Assembly: GCA_947449015.1 (NCBI GenBank)
Contig: CANFQA010000026.1
Location: 1-32,491 of the forward strand
Length of the DNA: 32,491 nt
Source: Microthrixaceae bacterium
GTDB lineage: Bacteria > Actinomycetota > Acidimicrobiia > Acidimicrobiales > Acidimicrobilacustridaceae
Direction: 5' to 3'
Position 1 is the stretch's first letter. Each line of letters opens with the position of its first letter. The translations under genes were made by a program, and so were the position numbers. Under the pieces are notes generated by a model, which saw only the letters and a list, made by a program, of their open reading frames with translations, was not told the origin of the DNA and ran no database searches. Below are positions 1-7,633 of this stretch, one piece after another.

Positions 1-9
1 GTCGTGTGC

Positions 10-1128
10 TCAGTAGCGCAGCAGGGCGCCAACACCACCGAGCACATCGAGATCAGCGTTGCCCACGCACACCTCAACCGCACAGCCAGTACGCAGGGCA
101 ATGTCGACCAGTTCGTGGATGACGTCATCATGATGAACCATCTCGGCGCCATCAACGCGACAGGTCGGTCCCTTCCGGGCAAGTGATCCACAACTTGGGC
201 AGCGCCATCCCGACTCCACGTAACCATCAGACACCAAAAGCGTGGCCACGCGCCGATCATTGAGCGCGCCCATCGTGTCGACAAGGCCGGCCACCCCACG
301 TGAATGCGATCCGATGGAGTCACGCAGACGCAACACCAGAGCTGCTTCCTTCTCGGTCTCGAGTCGCTGTTCGATCTCAAGTGCCGCGACGCAGATCTCC
401 TTGTCTGAGGCCGTGGTCGACAGATGGATCCGATGCGTGAGCCGCTCGCGGAGATAGGGATGCAACGAGGCCACCGTGGCGGCGTGAATATCGTCGGTGC
501 CACCCACGCTCAGATGCGCGAAGCCGCGATCCTGGAACAGGCGGAACGCAACCTCGGCCGAGTGACGCAGATGCTGCGCCACCAGTTCATCGGTGTGGTG
601 CTGTTCGCGCTCGCGTGCACCCCGGCTCGCTTCATCTCGGGTGTCGTAGTCCCGGGGAAGTTCTTCGAAAAGTTCAGCTCGTTCGATGAGTTCACCGAAC
701 TGGTACACGAACATGCGTGCCCGCTGGCGATCCACGAGCAGGACACCGAGTGGTTCGAGCTCATGGACAAGATGTTCCAACGGTTCGACCGCCGGCGAGT
801 GATTGATCATCAGAGAGTTCGACACTGGAACGGGAAGCGCAAGCACTTGCCAGAAACGTTGATCGACACAGGAGAACAACGCCAGACCACGAACACCAGA
901 TCGATCGAAACCATTTCGCACATAGGTTGTGATCGCTTCGAGATCGGCCTTCGATGCTCGCGAGTCCCGCTCGGTCGCGCCCCGAAGGAGTGCGTCGAGC
1001 CGATGCTCGTAATCCTGAGGTCGTACCTGTCGTTGACCATCGACATCGAGATAACAACTCACCACGGGCGAACCCGTACTCCGGAATGCAGCGAGTTCCC
1101 GGATTGCGGTCTCGGTGATCACGGGCAT
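10..1128 (-). CDS. Bacterial eRF1/Vms1-like release-factor-family protein (baeRF)
   Basis: A 372-residue protein resembling the bacterial archaeo-eukaryotic release factor (baeRF/Vms1-like) family, whose members are thought to act on peptidyl-tRNA or stalled ribosomes. The N-terminal half has the family look (YLDVDGQ near residue 25, later LLVDRQRARMFVYQFGEL), followed by a charged helical stretch (SRGAREREQHH) and a C-terminal Lx7Ae-like part ending in a zinc-ribbon-like CPSCG...C cluster. No GGQ tripeptide is present, so it is not a canonical termination factor. The start at 1128 is chosen because a perfect AGGAGG (1133-1138) lies 4 nt upstream; an ATG 18 nt further up would put that site inside the gene. 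It stands alone with its own upstream region of about 125 bp. Family assignment rests on overall pattern; the biochemical role is inference. Confidence 0.65.
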   Translation of the reverse strand: MPVITETAIRELAAFRSTGSPVVSCYLDVDGQRQVRPQDYEHRLDALLRGATERDSRASKADLEAITTYVRNGFDRSGVRGLALFSCVDQRFWQVLALPVPVSNSLMINHSPAVEPLEHLVHELEPLGVLLVDRQRARMFVYQFGELIERAELFEELPRDYDTRDEASRGAREREQHHTDELVAQHLRHSAEVAFRLFQDRGFAHLSVGGTDDIHAATVASLHPYLRERLTHRIHLSTTASDKEICVAALEIEQRLETEKEAALVLRLRDSIGSHSRGVAGLVDTMGALNDRRVATLLVSDGYVESGWRCPSCGSLARKGPTCRVDGAEMVHHDDVIHELVDIALRTGCAVEVCVGNADLDVLGGVGALLRY

Positions 1129-1233
1129 GGCGCCTCCTGATAGCACGGTTGTGAAAACGACCCTATGCCGCGAGACGCAACCTTGCTCGCCACTCGTGTG
1201 TGATCTTCACTAAATCCACCACCAGCGTGGCGG

Positions 1234-1251
1234 AGCACACAGCAGTGTGCT
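1234..1251 (-). terminator. Possible terminator hairpin after the SRPBCC gene
   Basis: A perfect 7-bp inverted repeat (AGCACAC, loop AGCA, GTGTGCT) begins 3 nt beyond the stop codon of the leftmost gene of the minus-strand chain. No T-run follows on the minus strand, so it is at best an imperfect intrinsic terminator or a 3'-end stabilising hairpin. Confidence 0.3.
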
Positions 1252-1254
1252 GGA

Positions 1255-1716
1255 TCAGTCCTCGTCGACCGGTCGGGGAGAACCTTCGACGCGAGCCTTT
1301 AACTCCGACAGAGCGGTTTTGATGATGCGGCCCTCAGCGCGTCGTTTCACAAACCCCGGGATGGGGTAGACGAGATCAACAGCGAGTTCGTAGTCGACAT
1401 CGGTGGCACCAGAATCGGCGGCGGTCAGTACGTAGGCGCCATCGAGTTCACGGGGAAGATCACCGGTGACGAGACTCCAACTCAGACGGGCGGGCGCTTG
1501 CGCATAGTCGTAGGCAAGTTGATAGGTGGTACTGCGACCCATTGCCGCTGCCCGGAACTCAACAATGGTGCCGCGTCCCTGCGCATCGGACTCGACGATA
1601 TGGACCTCTTTGAGGTCACCCGCCCACTCGGGGTAACTGGCGAAATCGATGAGCGTGGCGAAACAACGTTCGATGGGTGCATCGATCCGGATCCGCTCCT
1701 TGGCCTGCTCCGACAT
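1255..1716 (-). CDS. SRPBCC (START/polyketide-cyclase-like) family protein
   Basis: A 153-residue single-domain protein with the SRPBCC ligand-binding fold pattern: an opening strand with RIDAPIERCFATLIDFASYPEW (the usual V-x-APxexVw-xL-dfxxyPeW signature), alternating strands through residue 110, and a long C-terminal helix (FVKRRAEGRIIKTALSELKARVE). These small cytosolic proteins bind lipids or other hydrophobic ligands, and the exact ligand cannot be read from sequence. The starting ATG gives the normal family length. It lies 45 bp after the membrane-protein gene in the same direction and is probably the last cistron of that chain. Confidence 0.8.
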   Translation of the reverse strand: MSEQAKERIRIDAPIERCFATLIDFASYPEWAGDLKEVHIVESDAQGRGTIVEFRAAAMGRSTTYQLAYDYAQAPARLSWSLVTGDLPRELDGAYVLTAADSGATDVDYELAVDLVYPIPGFVKRRAEGRIIKTALSELKARVEGSPRPVDED

Positions 1717-1761
1717 CTGTCCCTCCGGGTCCGGGCACCATGCCCGCTTCTGGCTGCGACC

Positions 1762-2325
1762 CTAGTCCTTCGGATCAGGAGATTCGGGGCGTCGTCGGGC
1801 CTGCTGGATACCCCGATCCACCCGCGGATCGAACTCCCGCTCCGGGAAATCGCCATAGGCGGCAACCCACAGTCCGGTGAACCCGAGCGCCCACATCGGG
1901 GCCAACACACCGAACGCAAGCGCGGTGTACACATGCGATGCGGCCACGGCGATGGATGCAACAACCTGCACCACGAATGCGCCAACCAAACGCGTTCGCA
2001 CCGGCCGCGGCATGCTGCCAGATCCGAAAAACAGTCCGCCGACACCAATGGCATGCGTGCGACTGCGATCGACCGCTCTGAGGAACGCCAGGCCGAACAC
2101 GATGATGCCAAAGGCGAACTCGACAAGGGACAGGCTGACATAGGCGACCATGAAACCACCCATGAACAACGCGGCAAGCAGTCCGGAAAGCACGAACACC
2201 ACGGTCCCGACAAGTGATGTCGCAATGATGCCGGCCCCCACGCGAGCGTCTCCACCAGAGTTGTCACCAGAGTTGTCGCCAGAGTTCGGGCCAGAAGTTT
2301 CGCCTGGGGCATCCGATGGGTTCAC
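1762..2325 (-). CDS. Four-helix integral membrane protein of unknown function
   Basis: I do not recognise the family. The 187-residue product has a hydrophilic Gly/Asn/Ser/Asp N-terminus (residues 1-27), then about four membrane segments (roughly 30-55, 60-83, 110-132, 138-157), and a charged C-terminal tail rich in Arg/Pro/Asp. The GTG start overlaps the stop of the upstream glycosyltransferase as GTGA, which argues for translational coupling. The N-terminal tail is encoded by three near-identical 12-bp repeats (Asn-Ser-Gly-Asp units). By position it could serve the envelope lipid pathway of the adjacent PimB-like enzyme, but nothing in the sequence proves that. Confidence 0.75.
   Translation of the reverse strand: MNPSDAPGETSGPNSGDNSGDNSGGDARVGAGIIATSLVGTVVFVLSGLLAALFMGGFMVAYVSLSLVEFAFGIIVFGLAFLRAVDRSRTHAIGVGGLFFGSGSMPRPVRTRLVGAFVVQVVASIAVAASHVYTALAFGVLAPMWALGFTGLWVAAYGDFPEREFDPRVDRGIQQARRRPESPDPKD
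2253..2288. repeat. Three 12-bp tandem repeats inside the membrane-protein gene
   Basis: Units CACCAGAGTTGT, CACCAGAGTTGT and CGCCAGAGTTCG follow each other without gaps. Being a multiple of three they keep the frame and encode an Asn-Ser-Gly-Asp repeat in the soluble N-terminal tail. Unit number could vary between strains by slippage. Confidence 0.85.
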
Positions 2326-3452
2326 AGTGTTCTTCCTAGTTCCTGGAGCGAGAGGTGCAGGTGATCGGCGAGATCGTCATAGGTGAACTGGTCGAGCACT
2401 CGTTGCCGAGCGGCCGAACCAAGTGCGAGTCGACGGGCTTCATCGAGCAGGAGTCGTTCAATGGTGGCAGCAACTGCGACAACATCACGGGGGTCATCAA
2501 CGACGATGCCAGTGTGGCCGTCGATAACTGCCTCGGCGGATCCACCGCTGCGACCGGCAATGGTGGCAACTCCTGCGCTCCCGGCTTCGAGGAACACGAT
2601 GCCGAATCCCTCCTGTTCGAGTCCGCCCCATCGATCACGACACAACATGGCGAAGAGATCCGCCGACGCGTGCAGTTCGCTGAGATCGGCATCGGGGACC
2701 CGTCCGAGGAACCGAACCGGACTCCCCTTCTGCTGGGCCCTGCGCTCAAGGCGACGGCGGTCACGGCCGGCACCGGCGATGACCACCTGCAACTGAGGAT
2801 GCGAGGGAGCCAATCGGGCGGCGGCATCAATGAGCACGTCAAACCCTTTTCGAGGAACAAGGCGACTCAAGCCGAGGATGACCTCGTCGCTCGATCCAAT
2901 TCCAAGGCCGGCGCGCACCTCGGACCGGCGCTGTTGAGAAATCGGAACGAAACGCTCCGGGTCCACACCGGGCGCAACGATCACGATGGGGAGCGACTTC
3001 CCGGCGGCCCGCTCAGCTTCAGCCGCGGGATACCCCCCGGCCGCTATGACAATGCGAGCGTCGCACAACACCCGGGCCAGCATCGGCCGAGTAACCGGAA
3101 GTCGGCCCGGAACAGTGACCTCAGCGCCATGAAGCACCACTCCATAGGGACGCTCAAGACGCGGACCGAGCTGGCCAAGTGGAAGCGCCGGATCAAGCAG
3201 AACGATGTCGGCATCAACCTCTGCGGCCAGCGCATCAATTCGACGTACCAACGAACGCGTGGGTAGCAGCACTCGGGCCCGATCGCGTTCAATCCTGATG
3301 GGCTGGGTCGCATCGAATGCTCGGTCGCCTGCGCGCGGCGTGGTGAGCACGGTGGTGGACTCCGGAGGAAGCCGTCGCCACAGTTCCCACAAATACGACT
3401 GGATGCCGCCCAACTTCGGCGGGAAGTCGTTGGTGACCAGCAGATGCTTCAT
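2322..3452 (-). CDS. GT4 glycosyltransferase, PimB-like (phosphatidylinositol mannoside mannosyltransferase family)
   Basis: A 376-residue GT-B retaining glycosyltransferase. The N-terminal Rossmann half opens with HLLVTNDFPPKLGGIQSYL, the signature of actinobacterial PimB-type enzymes that use GDP-mannose on PIM lipids. The donor half has GLSRLVPRKG (residues 194-203), a GRV..L..A.DLF segment, and the GT4 E-x7-E motif EGFGIVFLE with Glu281 and Glu289. The start at 3452 is preferred over an upstream in-frame codon because it overlaps the queG stop as ATGA and begins exactly at the conserved LVTNDFPP strand. Its own stop overlaps the next gene as GTGA. It likely acts at the cytoplasmic face of the membrane on inositol phospholipids, but the acceptor is inferred from family resemblance. 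Confidence 0.85.
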   Translation of the reverse strand: MKHLLVTNDFPPKLGGIQSYLWELWRRLPPESTTVLTTPRAGDRAFDATQPIRIERDRARVLLPTRSLVRRIDALAAEVDADIVLLDPALPLGQLGPRLERPYGVVLHGAEVTVPGRLPVTRPMLARVLCDARIVIAAGGYPAAEAERAAGKSLPIVIVAPGVDPERFVPISQQRRSEVRAGLGIGSSDEVILGLSRLVPRKGFDVLIDAAARLAPSHPQLQVVIAGAGRDRRRLERRAQQKGSPVRFLGRVPDADLSELHASADLFAMLCRDRWGGLEQEGFGIVFLEAGSAGVATIAGRSGGSAEAVIDGHTGIVVDDPRDVVAVAATIERLLLDEARRLALGSAARQRVLDQFTYDDLADHLHLSLQELGRTL

Positions 3453-4513
3453 GGACTGACCTCTGTACGAGCATCGAGACGCCCGAGTGCCCACACTGCA
3501 TGTTCGGCCAGCAGTGGGTCGTTTCCCTGCGTGTGGCCGGCGAGCACCTCTCGCACGCGACCATCATCGGTCTGCGCACCGTTCCCAAGCGCCACGATGG
3601 CGTTTCTCCGCAGATAACGCGGATCGCGATTGGCGATGTACCAGCGACCATGGCGTTCCAGCAGTGCCTGGTCGTCGCTGGCAAGAAGTTCAAGAAGATT
3701 GACGATGGACCCTTCTGCATCGGGCTGTTGTTCACCCTGAGGTGAACGTCGACTTGGCGGACACACCTCTTGACAGTCATCGCAGCCGTAGATGCGATCT
3801 CCCAGCGCTTCCCTGAATTGTTCGGGAATGGGTCCGGCGGCTTGGACCAGCCATGCCAAGCACCGTCGCGCGTCAACCACACCCGGCGCCACGATGGCAC
3901 CCGTGGGGCAGCCGTCAATGCAACGACGGCATGGACCACAACCGTCGGGAATCGGTTCCGACTCCGCCAGCACGGCATCGGTGACTACCGATCCGAGCAG
4001 CACCCAACTGCCATGCCCGGGGACGAGGAGATTGGCGTTCTTACCGAACCATCCGACCCCAGCGCGATGGGCGGCTGCACGGTCAACAAGAGCATTGTCA
4101 TCGGCCACAATGCGGGTGCGGTGACCAGCGGACTCGAGTTCAGCGGCAACAGTGGCAAGCGCGGCGCGGAGATCTGCGTAGTGGTCGCGAGTTGCATACC
4201 GGGCGACTCGTCCGGTGGTTGCGCTGTGTGCAGCATCCGAAACAGGCCTCAGTTGGGATTCACCGCCGGGATAGGGCCATGCCGCAACGACAAGCGATGC
4301 CGCTCCAGCAAGCAGCGCTTCGGGTTCGGTTGAGCGCTGCGGGTTTCGATAGGTGAACTGCATCGTGGCGTCGTAGCCAAGTGACTGCCGCTCGATCAGT
4401 GCGGCACGCGCATCAAGCAGCGGCGCAACCCCGGTGACCCCGAGCGCCACAAGACCGGCACCGAGACCAACCTCGCGGAGCTGTTGGACGGACACGGAAG
4501 AGGAGGGTTGCAC
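3449..4513 (-). CDS. queG: Epoxyqueuosine reductase QueG
   Basis: A 354-residue cobalamin- and iron-sulfur-dependent enzyme that reduces epoxyqueuosine to queuosine in tRNA, the last step of Q34 synthesis. The N-terminal DUF1730 part contains LVDRAAAHRAGVGWFGKN with the catalytic-type Asp144. Two ferredoxin-like cluster motifs follow: CGPCRRCIDGCP (Cys192, 195, 198, 202) and CDDCQEVCP (Cys244, 247, 251, with Cys218 the likely fourth ligand). A HEAT-like helical tail with RYLRRNAIVALGN is typical. The GTG start at 4513 is directly abutted by GGAGGA; a second in-frame GTG at 4495 is possible. No other queuosine genes are in the window. The 4-bp overlap with the mannosyltransferase gene suggests co-transcription without an obvious metabolic link. 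Confidence 0.93.
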   Translation of the reverse strand: MQPSSSVSVQQLREVGLGAGLVALGVTGVAPLLDARAALIERQSLGYDATMQFTYRNPQRSTEPEALLAGAASLVVAAWPYPGGESQLRPVSDAAHSATTGRVARYATRDHYADLRAALATVAAELESAGHRTRIVADDNALVDRAAAHRAGVGWFGKNANLLVPGHGSWVLLGSVVTDAVLAESEPIPDGCGPCRRCIDGCPTGAIVAPGVVDARRCLAWLVQAAGPIPEQFREALGDRIYGCDDCQEVCPPSRRSPQGEQQPDAEGSIVNLLELLASDDQALLERHGRWYIANRDPRYLRRNAIVALGNGAQTDDGRVREVLAGHTQGNDPLLAEHAVWALGRLDARTEVSP

Positions 4514-4546
4514 TCCTCCATCGTCGCAGATCGATGTGGCCCGGGG

Positions 4547-4783
4547 TCAGCTGATGCGTCGGCGATGCCGCAACTCAGGCACCAGGCCCGAGTCAGACAG
4601 CATGCGCAGGGCGCGGTACTCGCCCACATCGACCACCACGGCGTCACCAGGCTCACGGGAGCAGATGAAGGTGACCACGCAATCGGCGCAGGCCTCGGTG
4701 TGCTGCATGATGCACTGGTCGCAGTCGATCGTGAATGAGGTGCCGGTTGAAGATGTGCCTGGGGAGGAACGGGGGATGTCCAT
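4547..4783 (-). CDS. Small five-cysteine conserved protein, probably metal-binding
   Basis: A 78-residue protein of no recognised function. The core is CDQCIMQHTEACADCVVTFIC, giving Cys21, 24, 32, 35 and 41, followed by an acidic strand and a basic tail (ELRHRRRIS). The spacing C-x2-C-x7-C-x2-C-x5-C suggests a zinc site or a small iron-sulfur site. The start at 4783 is taken as the second of two close ATGs; no clear Shine-Dalgarno site is visible. It precedes queG by 33 bp on the same strand and diverges from the molybdoenzyme gene. Confidence 0.7.
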   Translation of the reverse strand: MDIPRSSPGTSSTGTSFTIDCDQCIMQHTEACADCVVTFICSREPGDAVVVDVGEYRALRMLSDSGLVPELRHRRRIS

Positions 4784-4806
4784 GGCCACAAGTGTGCAAA
4801 TGGGGT

Positions 4807-4817
4807 GTGACAGTCAC
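4807..4817. promoter_or_regulatory. Palindrome GTGAC-A-GTCAC in a divergent gap
   Basis: A perfect 11-bp inverted repeat, inside a wider near-symmetric block (4802-4820, GGGGTG...CACCCC), sits in the 93-bp gap between the divergent five-Cys gene and the molybdopterin oxidoreductase gene. A TACGAT hexamer (4837-4842) downstream could be a -10 element for the plus-strand gene. An operator role is inferred from position and symmetry only. Confidence 0.3.
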
Positions 4818-4876
4818 CCCGGAGCACTGCGCCAAGTACGATCTGGCACTTCAGAGCACCATCCGGGGGGATGACC

Positions 4877-7147
4877 ATGGACGTCCATGTCGAGGCACCA
4901 ACACGTGTGATCGGGAAACTGCACCGCACCGAAGCCGATGGAACACGGGTGTACCTGCGCCAGTGCCCTCTGTGCGAGTGCATGTGCGGCCTGGAGGTCT
5001 CTCTCGACGCCGATGACCATGTGAAGCTGATCCGCCCAGACCGTGAAGATGTCTGGTCAAAGGGATTCATCTGCCCGAAGGGCACCACGCTCGGCAAGCT
5101 GCACGAGGACCCCGACCGCATCCGCACCCCCATGATCCGCGAAGGCGACGCCTGGCGAGAGGTTTCCTGGGACGAAGCCTTTGCCAAATGCGAGGAACTC
5201 ATCCACGGTGTGCTCGCCGATGGCGGCATCGAAGCGATGACCGCATTCATTGGCAACCCCGCCGGCCACTCGTTCAGTCTCAGCCGGTTTGGCGCACTGC
5301 TCATGGGTCAGGCCAACTTCCCCTCGATCTATTCCGCTGGCACCGTCGATCAGTGGCCGAAGAACGTCTCGTCAGTGCTGATGTACGGAAACATGTGGAA
5401 GATCCCCACGGTGGACATCCGTCGTACCGATCACTGGATCATCATGGGCGGCAATCCGCAGGCATCCGGCGGCTCACTGCTGGCCTGTCCCGATCAGCTC
5501 GCCGAGATCGACGCTATTCGTGCACGAGGCGGCAAGGTCATCGTGATTGATCCGCGTCGCACCGGCACCGCTGATCATGCCAGTGAATGGATTCCCATCC
5601 GGCCCGGCACCGATGCCGCGCTGCTGTTGGCCATGGCCAATGTGATCTTCAACGAGGATCTCTTCACGCTTGGCGCGGTTGAGGGAAAAGTCCTCGGCGT
5701 CGAGCAGCTGCGTGAGGCTGTCACCGAGTTCACGCCCGATCGTGTCGCCGAGTTCTGCCACGTTCCGGCTGACACCATTCGTCGGCTGGCCCGCGAGTTC
5801 GCGGCAGCAGAGCGCGGAGGCCTCTACGGCCGCATCGGTCTGTGCAACCAAGAGTTCGGCACGCTCGCCAGTTGGATGGTCGATGTCATCAACATCATCG
5901 CCGGACAGTTCGACAAGGTCGGCGGCATGATGTTCGGCAAGCCGGCCGCCGATCCGCTGGTGTGGAAGATGAACACCGCAATGACCGGCGAGCCCGAGTT
6001 CGGTAAATGGCGCAGCCGGGTGCGCGGCGCCCCCGAAATCCTCGGCCAGGTACCGGCATCATGTCTTGCCGAGGAGATCGCCACCCCCGGCCCCGGGCAG
6101 ATCAAGGGCTTCATCAACATCGCCGCTAATCCCACGATCAGCGTTCCCGATTCACAGCAACTCGAAGACGCCCTGCCGTTGCTCGATTGCATGATCGCCA
6201 TCGATTGCTACATGAACGAGACCACCCGGTTCGCCCATGTGCTGTTGCCTGGTCCGTCGCCACTCGAATCACCTCACTTCGATGAACTGATGTGGGGTTG
6301 GGCAGTGGGCTCAGCCGCCAAATGGAGCGATCAACTCTTCGAGATGCCCGAGGGAACTGTTCCCGAATGGGAAATTCTCGCTCGCCTTGGTTGGCTCTGC
6401 ACGGGACAGAAGGACGCGGATTTCGAGTTCTCCGTGCTCGACGACGGGTGGTTCTCCACGCTGTGCATGCTGTATGGACGCGACCCCGAGACGACGCTAC
6501 CGCTGTATGACTTCGGTGGCCCCGAGCGCATGATCGACCTGCAGGTGCGCATGGGCCCATGGGGCGATCGTTACGGCGAGAACCCTGACGGCCTCACTCT
6601 CGAGAAGATCAAAGCTGCGCCGCACGGCATCGACCTCGGCCCGATGGTGCCACGCGTTGACGAGATGATCGGCACTCCATCAGGCATGATCGAACTCGCT
6701 CCCGAGTACATCCTGAGCGATCTCCCACGCCTGCGAAGTGCACTCGATCGTGACCCCGAGGGCTATGTGCTGGTCAGCCGCCGTCACATCCGATCGAAGA
6801 ACACCTGGATGCATAACGTCAAAGTGCTCGTGAAGGGCAAGGACCGATGCACGCTGCTGGTACATCCTGATGATGCTGCTGAACTTGGTCTCATTGATGG
6901 CGCCGATGCACGGGTCTCAAGCGAGGCCGGCAGCATCGAAGTTCCCGTTGAAGTCAGTGACGAGATGATGCGCGGCGTGGTGTCACTGCCCCATGGCTGG
7001 GGTCATAACAAACCCGGCACACGACTCTCGGTGGCTCGCGAATACGCAGGCGTCAACAGCAACCTGCTGGCCCCGGGTCATTTCGTCGATGAACTCTCGG
7101 GGAATGCCGCGGTGAACGGCATTCCCGTCGAGGTGGCACCGGCGTAG
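4877..7147 (+). CDS. Molybdopterin oxidoreductase (DMSO-reductase superfamily) with [4Fe-4S] domain
   Basis: A 756-residue bis-MGD enzyme of the formate dehydrogenase/nitrate reductase superfamily. The N-terminal Fe4S4 domain has Cys30, 33, 37 and 66 (C-x2-C-x3-C-x28-C) and CPKG. The Molybdopterin domain follows (MGGNPQASGG; VIDPRRTGTADHA), and the C-terminal molydop-binding domain contains RHIRSKNTWMHN and LPHGWGHNKPGT. In the region that carries the Mo ligand in formate dehydrogenase the sequence reads SAGTVDQWPKN: no Cys or Sec, with Asp158 a candidate ligand. There is no Tat signal, so it is probably cytosolic, and no electron-transfer subunit lies nearby. It resembles the stand-alone ~760-residue actinobacterial oxidoreductases such as mycobacterial Rv0197 (from memory). 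The substrate is unknown. ATG 4877 has GGGGGG 6 nt upstream; ATG 4871 is too close to that run. Confidence 0.88.
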   Translation: MDVHVEAPTRVIGKLHRTEADGTRVYLRQCPLCECMCGLEVSLDADDHVKLIRPDREDVWSKGFICPKGTTLGKLHEDPDRIRTPMIREGDAWREVSWDEAFAKCEELIHGVLADGGIEAMTAFIGNPAGHSFSLSRFGALLMGQANFPSIYSAGTVDQWPKNVSSVLMYGNMWKIPTVDIRRTDHWIIMGGNPQASGGSLLACPDQLAEIDAIRARGGKVIVIDPRRTGTADHASEWIPIRPGTDAALLLAMANVIFNEDLFTLGAVEGKVLGVEQLREAVTEFTPDRVAEFCHVPADTIRRLAREFAAAERGGLYGRIGLCNQEFGTLASWMVDVINIIAGQFDKVGGMMFGKPAADPLVWKMNTAMTGEPEFGKWRSRVRGAPEILGQVPASCLAEEIATPGPGQIKGFINIAANPTISVPDSQQLEDALPLLDCMIAIDCYMNETTRFAHVLLPGPSPLESPHFDELMWGWAVGSAAKWSDQLFEMPEGTVPEWEILARLGWLCTGQKDADFEFSVLDDGWFSTLCMLYGRDPETTLPLYDFGGPERMIDLQVRMGPWGDRYGENPDGLTLEKIKAAPHGIDLGPMVPRVDEMIGTPSGMIELAPEYILSDLPRLRSALDRDPEGYVLVSRRHIRSKNTWMHNVKVLVKGKDRCTLLVHPDDAAELGLIDGADARVSSEAGSIEVPVEVSDEMMRGVVSLPHGWGHNKPGTRLSVAREYAGVNSNLLAPGHFVDELSGNAAVNGIPVEVAPA

Positions 7148-7156
7148 TCTCGCCTC

Positions 7157-7633
7157 GTGGACACCTGGATCTTCCTCGGCGTGTTAGCGGCCGCCAGCGT
7201 GCTTGTGCTGCGCGCCTATGGGTGGGCCATCAGTGGGTATACGCCGCCTCCGCCGCGCAGCGACCTGCGCTCGATCGAGGCATTCCAGTCAGACCGCGAA
7301 GGTGAGACCGAGTTCGACCTGGGCGTGCATTGGAAATCAACCGACGACGTCGGTGCGCAGTGGCACCTGTGGTGGATCGTTCAAACCGGCGAACTTGTCG
7401 GGCTGCGAACACCGGCATTTCCGCCACCGCCAGGGCCTGCGTATTACCAAACACGCCAGATCATGCAGTTCCAGCTCTACGCAAACGTTCCCTACAGCGG
7501 CATGAAGGTGCTCGGACATCTCGAACACCGACCATCGCTCGGACTGTCCCAACATCTGCGAGATCTGCCGAACGGTCTCGACGTGCTGTGTGGTGGAACC
7601 TACGGCGAGGATGACGCCGAGGTCACCAGCTGA
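7157..7633 (+). CDS. Small N-terminally membrane-anchored protein of unknown function
   Basis: A 158-residue product with one N-terminal membrane segment (residues 4-27) and a soluble domain rich in aromatic residues (QWHLWWIVQTGELVG; YYQTRQIMQFQLYANVPYSG). I do not recognise the family. The GTG start lies 9 bp after the molybdoenzyme stop, so the two are likely co-transcribed. The 3' end overlaps the convergent propeller-like gene by 11 bp. Good reading-frame integrity and GC-rich codon use support it as a real gene. Confidence 0.65.
   Translation: MDTWIFLGVLAAASVLVLRAYGWAISGYTPPPPRSDLRSIEAFQSDREGETEFDLGVHWKSTDDVGAQWHLWWIVQTGELVGLRTPAFPPPPGPAYYQTRQIMQFQLYANVPYSGMKVLGHLEHRPSLGLSQHLRDLPNGLDVLCGGTYGEDDAEVTS

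Noticed and set aside
424-1140. A 238-codon open frame on the plus strand
   Set aside because: Antisense to the baeRF gene, which has a strong AGGAGG site and clear family motifs.
2355-3266. A 303-codon open frame on the plus strand
   Set aside because: Antisense to the mannosyltransferase gene; low-complexity composition with no motif.
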